Source of the DNA: Deltaproteobacteria bacterium
GTDB taxonomy: Bacteria > Myxococcota > Polyangia > Polyangiales > B10-G4
Reading direction: 5' to 3'
NCBI GenBank assembly: GCA_019312705.1
Contig: JAFDCW010000385.1
Location: forward strand, 1-5,276
DNA length: 5,276 bases
The position numbers and the translations under genes are program-made. The notes under the pieces were generated by a model that was not told the origin of the DNA, did not search any database, and saw only the letters and a program-made list of their open reading frames with translations. Position 1 is the first letter of the stretch. Each line of letters opens with the position of its first letter. This document shows, piece after piece, positions 1-5,276 of the stretch.

Positions 1-899
1 CGGGCGCGCACCGAGACTTCGTAGACGACATCGGGGCCGCCGCCGCCACCGCAGCTCCCCGAGCGGTCGTCCCGGGCTTCGAAGGTGTCGATCTCCACCT
101 CCTGGCCGATCGACGCGGTCCCGGGAGCGGCGCAGGTCTCGCCGGTGGCGCCGCCACCGCCGTCGGCAGTGAGCTGCGCTTCGAGGGTGTAGGTCCCCGC
201 CTGGCCGTTGCCGAAGCCGTCCGAGAATACGAAGTACCGCCCCGGGTCGACGACGGTGGTGATGAGGGAGTGGTTCTCAGAACGGAAGTCGTCGTTGCAG
301 GCGATCTCGCTGGTCGGGTCGTCACACGCCCGGCGCACGTAAAGCGCGCCGTCGTGGCTCGACTGCTGGCGCAGCCGAAGGCGGGAGCGCGACGGAACGT
401 CGAGGCTGTAGACCCGGTCCGCCGACCGAGCCCCCCCGGCACAGGTCGCCTGGAAGTAGTTCGGAGTGCCTTCCGTCGTTCCGTTCACCGCCTGACCCAC
501 CGTGAGGGGCGTCGCATCGCTGCAAATGGCCGCGACCGGCTGCAGCGCCGAGAGTTGAACGACGAGGTCGTACTCGCCGCTCTCCTGCTCATAGCCGTCG
601 ACGACGATGAAGTACTCACCGGGGTCGACCGTCGCGTCGATTTGGGCCCGGGTCGTATCCGGGGAGTCGTCGTTGCAGGCCAGCGCCGAACGCACATCTC
701 CGCAAGCGCCAAGCAAGTAGACGGCGCCATCATAGGACGACGAGACCACCGCGGTGAGCTGCGAGCGCTCCTCGACCTGGAGGCGATACACCTGTTCGGG
801 GGCTGCGCCCTCGATGCAGGCAGCGGTCATGCGAGCCTGCCCGTCGGCGGTCGAGCCATGCGCGGGCTGCCCGGCGACGAGTTCGATCGGCTCCTGGCA
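1..899 (-). repeat. Tandem protein-domain repeats inside the lipoprotein gene
   Basis: Unit A (residues 163-278, bases 552-899), unit B (residues 288-405, bases 171-524) and the start of unit C (residue 418 onward, bases 1-134) are homologous at the protein level. Each opens with a Cys followed exactly 27 residues later by another Cys (163/190, 288/315, 418/445). Units A and B then share DGA (219 and 345), ACNDD (236 and 362), VDPGxYF (253 and 379) and DG (263 and 389) in identical register, with a further Cys pair 9 residues apart (228/237 and 354/363). The DNA is diverged, so this is an old domain duplication and not a recent tandem repeat. Confidence 0.8.
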
Positions 900-1385
900 C
901 GTGCCCTGGACACCGCCACCACCGCTCGCCCGAGCCGCACTCGCCCCGCCGACGCCGCCAGACCAACTCGAGACTGTGTAGCCCCCGTCTCCCTGGGCCA
1001 TGCGCACGACCACCTGGTGGGCACCCCCGCGTTCGGGGCAGAACTGCACGGCGGCTTCGCGGCCGCGGGTGCTGTCGGACGCCACCTCTTCACCAGCTTC
1101 GTCACGAACGACCACATCGAGGTCGCTCACGCCCGAGCTGCCGAGGGCCACGATGGTGTAGCACTCCCCCGGCGCAAGCTCTTGGTCGAGGGTCACGTCG
1201 TCTCCCTCGGCCAGGGAGCCCTGACTGATCGCCCCGGTCTGGGCGAGGCCCATGGCGCTCATGGTGTTGTGCACGGCGACGAAGCGCGACTCGAGCCCCC
1301 CGTCTCCGCCGCAGGCGGCGAGCAGAAGGACGCACGTCCATGAGCTGCTGAGGAGCGCGGCGGTCGAAGAGCTTTTCATCATCAT
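1..1385 (-). CDS. Secreted lipoprotein with tandem PPC-like Cys-rich domains (partial, C-terminus outside window)
   Basis: The minus strand is open from 1385 to the window edge (461 codons plus two bases), so the gene is 3'-truncated by the window. The N-terminus has a Lys, a hydrophobic stretch and the lipobox LAAC (residues 22-25), followed by GGDGG. This marks a lipoprotein signal peptide. Gly at +2 would favour outer-membrane or surface sorting by the E. coli rule. Residues 50-141 form a first beta-rich domain. Residues 163-278 and 288-405 are two homologous domains, and a third starts at 418. Blocks such as ACNDD and VDPGxYF resemble bacterial pre-peptidase C-terminal (PPC)-type domains of secreted proteins. 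No catalytic domain is visible, though one could lie beyond the edge. Three consecutive ATG codons (1385, 1382, 1379) make the exact start uncertain; GAGAG lies 5 to 11 bases upstream of them. The gene lies 58 bases downstream of the transporter gene and may be cotranscribed with it. The specific role is unknown. Confidence 0.88.
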   Translation of the reverse strand, partial: MMMKSSSTAALLSSSWTCVLLLAACGGDGGLESRFVAVHNTMSAMGLAQTGAISQGSLAEGDDVTLDQELAPGECYTIVALGSSGVSDLDVVVRDEAGEEVASDSTRGREAAVQFCPERGGAHQVVVRMAQGDGGYTVSSWSGGVGGASAARASGGGGVQGTCQEPIELVAGQPAHGSTADGQARMTAACIEGAAPEQVYRLQVEERSQLTAVVSSSYDGAVYLLGACGDVRSALACNDDSPDTTRAQIDATVDPGEYFIVVDGYEQESGEYDLVVQLSALQPVAAICSDATPLTVGQAVNGTTEGTPNYFQATCAGGARSADRVYSLDVPSRSRLRLRQQSSHDGALYVRRACDDPTSEIACNDDFRSENHSLITTVVDPGRYFVFSDGFGNGQAGTYTLEAQLTADGGGGATGETCAAPGTASIGQEVEIDTFEARDDRSGSCGGGGGPDVVYEVSVRA

Positions 1386-1443
1386 CGGGTCTCTCGCGCC
1401 TGGCGCGCTCGCGGTCAGTTCCAGAGGGACACTAAACCACGAT
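1386..1443 (-). promoter_or_regulatory. Intergenic leader of the lipoprotein gene with a short GC palindrome
   Basis: This is the 58-base gap between the transporter stop codon and the lipoprotein start. It contains the perfect odd palindrome CGCGCCTGGCGCG at 1395-1407. In RNA this could form a 5-bp stem with a 3-base loop just upstream of the GAGAG ribosome-binding candidate. There is no U-tract after it, so it is not a typical intrinsic terminator. I see no clear -35/-10 pair. It could be an operator, a small leader hairpin or chance in GC-rich DNA. Confidence 0.25.
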
Positions 1444-2802
1444 TCAGGTTGGGTCTGCGTTGCTTTCGGCCTCGTCTTCGCCCTCAGCATCCTCGGCGGC
1501 GGCCTGACGCATGCCCTCCTCCTCGTCTACGCGAGACAGCACGAGGAGGGCGATGACGAAGAAGCTCCCAATCGTCGAGATGGCGATTCGGTGCCCCATC
1601 GCAACGCCATATTTGTCCGCCATGACCGTTGCTACGAAGCCGTAGATCGTAGGACCGAGGACCGCCGAGGCCTTGCCCGAGAGGGCCAGGAACCCCATGA
1701 ACTCCCCGACCCGCTTCTTGGGAGCGAGGCGGGCCATCAACGACCGGCTCGACGCCTGGCTGGCCCCGATCACCACCGCCGCGAGGGCCGCGACGCCCCA
1801 GAAGGCCTCCTTGGTCGACGTAACGGCCGCGAGGATGACCACGATCACCCAGAGGACGAGGGTCAAGCTGATGGCCTTCCGGCCTCCGATCCGGTCGAGC
1901 ACGTAACCGAAGCCCATGGCCCCCGGGGCGGCCACCAGGTTCAGGACGAGGAAGATCATCGCGTTCTCCTTCGGCGTGAACGCGAGGACCTCCTTGGTAT
2001 AGATGCCGACGAACTCGATGACCGTGGTGATGGCGTCGTTGTAGAGGAAGTACGCCACCAGGAAGATCAGGACGACGCGGTAGCTCTTGATGGTCTTGAT
2101 CGTGCGGGCCAGCTCGGAGAAGGCGCTCTTGAGATAGCCGCCCCGCCGCTGCCCCGATGCCGGCGGGCGGTCGTGCAAGAACCAAAGCGCGGGCACGCTG
2201 AACGCGCCATACCAGGCGGCGACGATGAAGAAGATGTTCGAAGCTCGGGCGGCCCCGGCCGCGTCGTAGTCCTCGGGAATCAGTCCGTAGCAAAGCACTA
2301 GGGCGAGCAGACCGCCGATGTAGCCGAGGGCCCACCCGTTGCCCGAGAGGCTGCCGATGCGCTCCGGGGGCGCGAGCTCGGGCAGGAAGGCGTTGTAGAA
2401 GACGTAGCCCCCTTCGAACGAGAAGATCGCGACGATGTAGAGCAAGAACGCCGAAAGCCCGGCTCCCGGGGGGACGAGGCCCAATCCGGCGGTGGCGACG
2501 ACGCAGACGGCGACGTAGACCGCCAAGAGGATGCGCTTCTTGCCGGAGCGGTCGGCGAGGGCCCCCATCAGAGGGGAGCTGAGGGTCACGAGACCCATCG
2601 CGATCGAGATCGCCGCGCCCCAAGCCGCGGCGGGACCCAGGGTCGCGAAGCCGAGGTCGACTCCCTCGTCGGCCAGAACCGATACGAAGTAGGGGCCCCC
2701 GAAGGCGGTCAGCGCGATCGTCGGAAACGCGGAGTTGGCGAAGTCGAAGACCATCCAGGCGATGCGCTCGCGCCTGGTCCCGTATTGCATTTCCTCACTC
2801 AC
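1444..2802 (-). CDS. MFS transporter, UMF1 / Atg22-like family
   Basis: This is a 452-residue integral membrane protein rich in hydrophobic helices, with the size and two-half layout of a 12-helix major facilitator. Family signatures are clear: WMVFDFANSAF (residues 16-26), the first-half motif A loop GALADRSGKKR (80-90), VFYNAFLPELAPPERIG (134-150) continuing into SGNGWALGYIGG, a second motif-A-like loop GYVLDRIGGRKA (299-310), and GASQASSRSLMARLAP (346-361) with SGKASAVLGP (375-384). These identify the UMF1/Atg22-type family. Yeast Atg22 exports amino acids from the vacuole, but the substrates of bacterial members are largely unknown. The C-terminus (about 426-450) is an acidic cytoplasmic tail. 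I chose the GTG at 2802, which has AGG nine bases upstream. The ATG at 2790 (four codons later, GAGG only two bases away) is a good alternative. An ATG at 2904 would add an unconserved stretch overlapping yacG. It is divergent from yacG and is followed by the lipoprotein gene. Confidence 0.94.
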   Translation of the reverse strand: MSEEMQYGTRRERIAWMVFDFANSAFPTIALTAFGGPYFVSVLADEGVDLGFATLGPAAAWGAAISIAMGLVTLSSPLMGALADRSGKKRILLAVYVAVCVVATAGLGLVPPGAGLSAFLLYIVAIFSFEGGYVFYNAFLPELAPPERIGSLSGNGWALGYIGGLLALVLCYGLIPEDYDAAGAARASNIFFIVAAWYGAFSVPALWFLHDRPPASGQRRGGYLKSAFSELARTIKTIKSYRVVLIFLVAYFLYNDAITTVIEFVGIYTKEVLAFTPKENAMIFLVLNLVAAPGAMGFGYVLDRIGGRKAISLTLVLWVIVVILAAVTSTKEAFWGVAALAAVVIGASQASSRSLMARLAPKKRVGEFMGFLALSGKASAVLGPTIYGFVATVMADKYGVAMGHRIAISTIGSFFVIALLVLSRVDEEEGMRQAAAEDAEGEDEAESNADPT

Positions 2803-2889
2803 GGGCAGGAGCCTACCCCAGAATGGAATCCCCGAAAGCAAAGCAAAGGGCGCCCCGGAGACCGCGGCGCGCCGTGCTATAGGCCCGCC
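2803..2889. promoter_or_regulatory. Divergent intergenic region between the transporter gene and yacG
   Basis: These 87 bases separate two divergent genes, so promoters for both blocks should lie here or just inside the 5' ends. The region holds a short A-rich tract with three AAAG(C) units at 2835-2848, unusual in this GC-rich window. On the minus strand it gives TTGCTT, a weak -35-like match, but no good -10 follows at the right distance. On the plus strand, TATAGG at 2878-2883 is a weak -10-like match only seven bases before the yacG ATG. The placement is inferred from gene orientation; no individual promoter element is convincing. Confidence 0.35.
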
Positions 2890-3087
2890 ATGGCAACGTC
2901 CCAACCCCGCCGGAGCTGCCCCTGCCCGACCTGTTCAAAGGCCGTAATGGAACCGCTCCCGGAGAGGGCTACCGAGTCCTCCTTTCCTTTCTGCAGCCAG
3001 CGGTGCCGCGGGGTCGACCTCGCAAAGTGGCTCGATGGGGGATATCGGCTGGACGACGACGAGCCGTCTTATTGGCCAGTGGATTGA
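2890..3087 (+). CDS. yacG: YacG-type zinc-binding protein, DNA gyrase inhibitor family
   Basis: This 65-residue protein matches the YacG (DUF329) family in size and pattern. It has CPTC at residues 12-15, FPFCSQRC at 32-39, then GVDLAKWLDGGYRL (41-54), matching the family's conserved region after the second Cys pair, and an acidic tail ending in YWPVD. The four Cys (12, 15, 35, 39) should bind one zinc. In E. coli, YacG binds GyrB and inhibits gyrase; the same role here is inferred from family membership. The gap between Cys pairs is 19 residues, against about 15 in the E. coli protein as I recall it, and there is an extra Cys at position 10. The ATG at 2890 has AGG six bases upstream (2881-2883); a longer reading from 2785 would add an unconserved extension. 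It is first in a run of three same-strand genes, 25 bases before the next start. The E. coli neighbours coaE and zapD are not in this window. Confidence 0.92.
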   Translation: MATSQPRRSCPCPTCSKAVMEPLPERATESSFPFCSQRCRGVDLAKWLDGGYRLDDDEPSYWPVD

Positions 3088-3112
3088 CGGCCGCGCCGAA
3101 GGTCGGGACCCT

Positions 3113-4075
3113 ATGGCTATGGACGTTCGCCTTTTCTTCACACTTCTCTCCGCCCTGACGCTGATCGCAGCCCCCGCGATCGCCCAGGACCCGAGCGCTG
3201 ACCCGGCCCCAGAGGCGGCACGCGAGGCGGCCCCGGCCGAGCCGGCGCCCGCGGCCAGCCCCAGCCCATCGGCGGACGATGGTTCGAGTTCTTCCTCTAC
3301 CACCGCAACGGGGTCTACGACGGCAGCCGGCGCAGGTACGGCCACCGCCGGCGACGCGGATACCACCACCGCCGGCGGCGCACAGCCGGGCGACGCCTGG
3401 GCCGAGACCCCGGTCATCCACGAGCCGGTGGGCACCACGAGCGGTACGAACCAGGCCGCGACCCCGGCGGCCCAGCCCGAAGAAGACGACGACGGCCGGG
3501 ATGCCGACCTGCTCTGGCTCGAGGTGGGCTTCGGGTACTCGTGGGTCGACCTCGCTGCATTCAGCGCCAACAACTTCGTCCCCGGCGTCGATCAGATCTC
3601 GGGGTCGGGCTACACCGGCCACGCGGCGGCGGGCATCAAGCTCTTCTTCCTGACCCTCGGCGCCCGAGGCACGGTGGCGAGCTATCCGAAGGACACCGGT
3701 GGCTTCGACATCTGGTCGTTGATGTTCGACGTGATGCTCCGCCTTCCGGTCCCTCTCCTCGAGCCGTACGTGCGGGCTGGCATCGGCTACGCATGGATGG
3801 GCTCCCTGAACCACTCGGACCTCGGCAACAGCTCGGTCTCGGTCTATGGCCTCACCATCGAAGCGGGAGCCGGCCTCGACGTCTACCTCGGCAAGTACTT
3901 CAGCCTCGGGGCAGGCTTCGACATCGCGTTCCTCAACCTCACCCGCCAGCGCATCGACAACTGCGACTCGGTCGGCGGCGCGATGTGCAACATCGGCGGC
4001 GTCGACTTCCAGGAAGAGGGCGACGCCGCAGGCTTCCAGATCCGTGCGACCGGCCACGCCGCCCTTCACTTCTAG
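3113..4075 (+). CDS. Outer-membrane beta-barrel protein with a long low-complexity N-terminal linker
   Basis: This 320-residue protein starts with a Sec signal peptide: Arg6, a hydrophobic core from about residue 7 to 20, and AIA before a likely cleavage after Ala24. Residues 25-130 are a disordered Ala/Pro/Ser/Thr/Gly-rich segment ending in the acidic patch EEDDDGRD. From about 133 to the end are alternating amphipathic stretches that I read as eight strands (roughly 133-144, 168-178, 178-190, 198-210, 216-229, 243-258, 262-275, 306-320). The final residue is Phe, as in substrates of the BAM barrel-assembly complex. This fits a small OmpA/OmpX-like barrel. Cys284 and Cys292 sit in the last loop and could pair. 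No OmpA-type peptidoglycan-binding domain is present. The ATG at 3113 has GAAGG ten bases upstream; the longer frame from 3035 would bury the signal peptide and overlap yacG. A second ATG at 3119 is possible. The function beyond the outer-membrane barrel is unknown. Confidence 0.88.
   Translation: MAMDVRLFFTLLSALTLIAAPAIAQDPSADPAPEAAREAAPAEPAPAASPSPSADDGSSSSSTTATGSTTAAGAGTATAGDADTTTAGGAQPGDAWAETPVIHEPVGTTSGTNQAATPAAQPEEDDDGRDADLLWLEVGFGYSWVDLAAFSANNFVPGVDQISGSGYTGHAAAGIKLFFLTLGARGTVASYPKDTGGFDIWSLMFDVMLRLPVPLLEPYVRAGIGYAWMGSLNHSDLGNSSVSVYGLTIEAGAGLDVYLGKYFSLGAGFDIAFLNLTRQRIDNCDSVGGAMCNIGGVDFQEEGDAAGFQIRATGHAALHF
3298..3384 (+). repeat. Degenerate tandem repeat in the barrel protein's linker
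   Basis: Four imperfect units, each beginning TAC, follow one another at 3298, 3316, 3337 and 3361, with lengths of 18, 21, 24 and 24 bases. Units 2 to 4 share a GCCGGCG core. They encode a loose Thr-Thr-x-Ala-Gly peptide repeat (residues 63-91). Unit lengths differ by whole codons, so growth or loss keeps the reading frame. Such tracts often vary in length between strains. The match between units is imperfect, and general compositional bias is an alternative explanation. Confidence 0.42.
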
Positions 4076-4082
4076 TCCATTG
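4076..4082 (+). promoter_or_regulatory. Translational coupling junction with TTG start
   Basis: The barrel protein's TAG stop (4073-4075) is followed by only four bases and then TTG (4080-4082), which opens MSWFDRFFGG. No Shine-Dalgarno-like sequence is visible before it, which fits re-initiation by ribosomes ending the upstream gene. The alternative start is the in-frame GTG at 4044, which would overlap the upstream gene and add a Pro/Thr/Ser-rich, unconserved-looking extension. The nearest in-frame ATG downstream is at residue 62, inside the helical repeats, and is too late. Confidence 0.5.
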
Positions 4083-5267
4083 AGCTGGTTCGACCGCTTC
4101 TTCGGCGGGCGACGGGAACGGGCGCGGCGCATTGCGACGGCGTCCGCCAACGTCGCCGCCCTCCTCTCGACCGGTGACCTCGCGGGCGCCGAGGCAGCGC
4201 TGCGTCCGGCGCTGCTCGCCGAGCCGGACGCACCGGAGCTTCTTCATCGGTCCGCCGACCTGATGGTCCGCCTCGGCGACACCGACCTCGCCGTGCTCTT
4301 CGCCCGGGCAGCGGACGCGACGGGTGACGTGCAACGCGCCTTCGAGCTCGGCAGCAATCTGCTCAGCCGCGAGGATGCCACCCTCGCGGCGGCGGTCCTC
4401 CTCCGCGCCGCCGAGATTGCGCCCTTCCACGCCGTACTGCGAAGCGAAGCCGCCATCGCCCTTGCCCGAGCCGGACGCCCCCAGGAAGTCGTCGAGACCC
4501 TGGCCCTGCACCCGAACCTCGCGGACGATCCGGGGGCGCTTTTCGAGTTCGCCTGGGCGTCGCTCTTGACGGGGGACCCCGAGGCCGCCCAGGGCAGCCG
4601 AGCCCAGCTCGCATCCCTCGGCGCCGCCCCGCGGCTCCTGCACAAGCTCGAAGCCGCCCTCGAGCGCGCAGGACTGCCGCCCTGCTTCGGGCCGGCAGAC
4701 GCGCGCGACTTCTACTTCCTCGAGCACGGCGGGCTGCTCCTCGACGGCCGAGGCGAAGGCGGCGGCCGATACGGAAAGGTCACCCTCGACCAGCCGACCC
4801 TGGAAGCCGTCCTTGGGCGGGCGACAACGGCCCTCCGCGAGCTCTGGACCGGCCCCCGGAGGATCATCGCCGGCGGCGCCGCGGACCTACCGCTGGCAAC
4901 GGCCCTCGCCAGAGCCCTCGACGCCGAGCTCATCGACAAGGTTCCCGGCCGCGTGCCGTCCGGGCTCTTCGTCGTCCGCGATGCGCTAGAGCTCGAGGAT
5001 CAGGTTTCCCGCCTCGGCGACGACGCGTCCGAAGTCTTCACCTTCGCGCTCTTCCTTCAATACGGCGCCAGCGTAGCCCGGGCCCCGGACATTGTGGGGG
5101 TGCTCGGCCGCGAGGTCGTGGATGTGGGACTCGAGCCCGAGGCGTGGGATGCAGTCGAGGACGAGGTGTTGGAAGCGTTCATCCGGGAGCGGCGAGAGCA
5201 CCTGCCGCCGGAGGGCAATCGGGTGCATACGGCGTATCTGCCGGACGCGCCGTTGCCTTGGCCGTGA
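4080..5267 (+). CDS. TPR-like helical-repeat protein with unrecognised C-terminal domain
   Basis: This 395-residue protein has no signal peptide or membrane segment and is probably cytoplasmic. After a basic amphipathic start (MSWFDRFFGGRRERARR), residues about 20-195 form Ala/Leu-rich helix pairs with TPR-like spacing, for example LLSTGDLAGAEAALRPAL (28-45), LVRLGDTDLAVLF-type units near 62-74, and WASLLTGDPEAAQ (159-171). Such arrays usually mediate protein contacts. Residues about 200-395 are a separate alpha/beta-looking region with FYFLEHGGLLLDGRG (211-225), RIIAGGAADLPLATALARAL (261-280), a DELV-like helix-rich stretch and a short VHTAYLPDAPLPWP tail. I do not recognise this domain. The GG/DLPLA segment after a hydrophobic strand vaguely recalls a nucleotide or phosphoribosyl binding turn, but no catalytic motif supports that. 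The start is a TTG four bases after the barrel gene's stop, so it is probably last or late in the yacG operon. It ends nine bases before the window edge, and no terminator is visible. Confidence 0.85.
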   Translation: MSWFDRFFGGRRERARRIATASANVAALLSTGDLAGAEAALRPALLAEPDAPELLHRSADLMVRLGDTDLAVLFARAADATGDVQRAFELGSNLLSREDATLAAAVLLRAAEIAPFHAVLRSEAAIALARAGRPQEVVETLALHPNLADDPGALFEFAWASLLTGDPEAAQGSRAQLASLGAAPRLLHKLEAALERAGLPPCFGPADARDFYFLEHGGLLLDGRGEGGGRYGKVTLDQPTLEAVLGRATTALRELWTGPRRIIAGGAADLPLATALARALDAELIDKVPGRVPSGLFVVRDALELEDQVSRLGDDASEVFTFALFLQYGASVARAPDIVGVLGREVVDVGLEPEAWDAVEDEVLEAFIRERREHLPPEGNRVHTAYLPDAPLPWP

Positions 5268-5276
5268 GGGTGGGGA

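Noticed and set aside
270..1343. A 357-codon open frame on the plus strand
   Set aside because: It is antisense to the lipoprotein gene, whose frame has a signal peptide, a lipobox and repeated domains. The plus-strand translation is Arg/Gly/Ala-rich without any family motif, as is common for shadow frames in GC-rich DNA.
1252..2301. A 349-codon open frame on the plus strand
   Set aside because: It is antisense to the transporter and lipoprotein genes. Its translation is charged and low-complexity, with no domain, and it conflicts with a gene supported by strong family motifs.
1484..2623. A 379-codon frame on the minus strand
   Set aside because: It is an alternative frame within the transporter gene, Arg/Gly/Pro-rich and without membrane helices or motifs.
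2878..2890. Possible leaderless transcript of yacG from a TATAGG -10 element
   Set aside because: The hexamer lacks the conserved final T and has no matching -35. The same bases include AGG at a normal ribosome-binding distance, which is the simpler reading.
2969..4150. A 393-codon open frame on the minus strand
   Set aside because: It is antisense to yacG, the barrel gene and the start of the TPR-like gene. The sense frames show zinc ligands, a signal peptide and beta strands, while this frame shows none.
3939..4727. A 262-codon open frame on the minus strand
   Set aside because: It is antisense to the barrel and TPR-like genes. The translation has no recognisable domain and ends in an Arg/Ser-rich tail typical of shadow frames.
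1..5276. Search for tRNA, rRNA, CRISPR, insertion sequence or attachment site signals
   Set aside because: No cloverleaf-like segment, spaced identical repeats, transposase or integrase motifs, or terminal inverted repeats were seen by eye. The window is almost fully occupied by five genes.

Overview
The window is GC-rich and densely coded and looks like chromosomal DNA of a Gram-negative bacterium. It encodes an outer-membrane beta-barrel protein, a lipoprotein with a lipobox, and a YacG-type zinc protein, a family typical of Proteobacteria and relatives. The GC richness, the Cys-rich tandem PPC-like lipoprotein and the Ala/Pro/Thr-rich linkers suggest a myxobacterial (Myxococcota-like) genome. 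That placement is inference from style, not from a marker gene.

There are two divergent gene blocks around an 87-base gap (2803-2889). The leftward block on the minus strand is a UMF1/Atg22-type major facilitator transporter (1444-2802), followed 58 bases later by a large secreted lipoprotein (1385 down to base 1) whose C-terminus lies outside the window. The lipoprotein is read without a stop from 1385 to the window edge. It has a clear lipobox and at least two, probably three, tandem beta-sandwich-like domains with identical cysteine spacing.

The rightward block on the plus strand is yacG (2890-3087), an outer-membrane beta-barrel protein with a low-complexity linker (3113-4075), and a TPR-like helical-repeat protein with an unrecognised C-terminal domain (4080-5267, TTG start). 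The gaps are 25 and 4 bases, so the three genes are probably one transcript. The last pair looks translationally coupled.

Functionally, the block mixes housekeeping regulation (YacG inhibits DNA gyrase in E. coli) with envelope and unknown functions. No pathway linking the five genes is evident. I saw no RNA gene, mobile element, CRISPR array or phage signal, and no convincing sign of a new defence or biosynthetic system. The most open items are the C-terminal domain of the TPR-like protein and the repeated disulfide-type domain of the lipoprotein.
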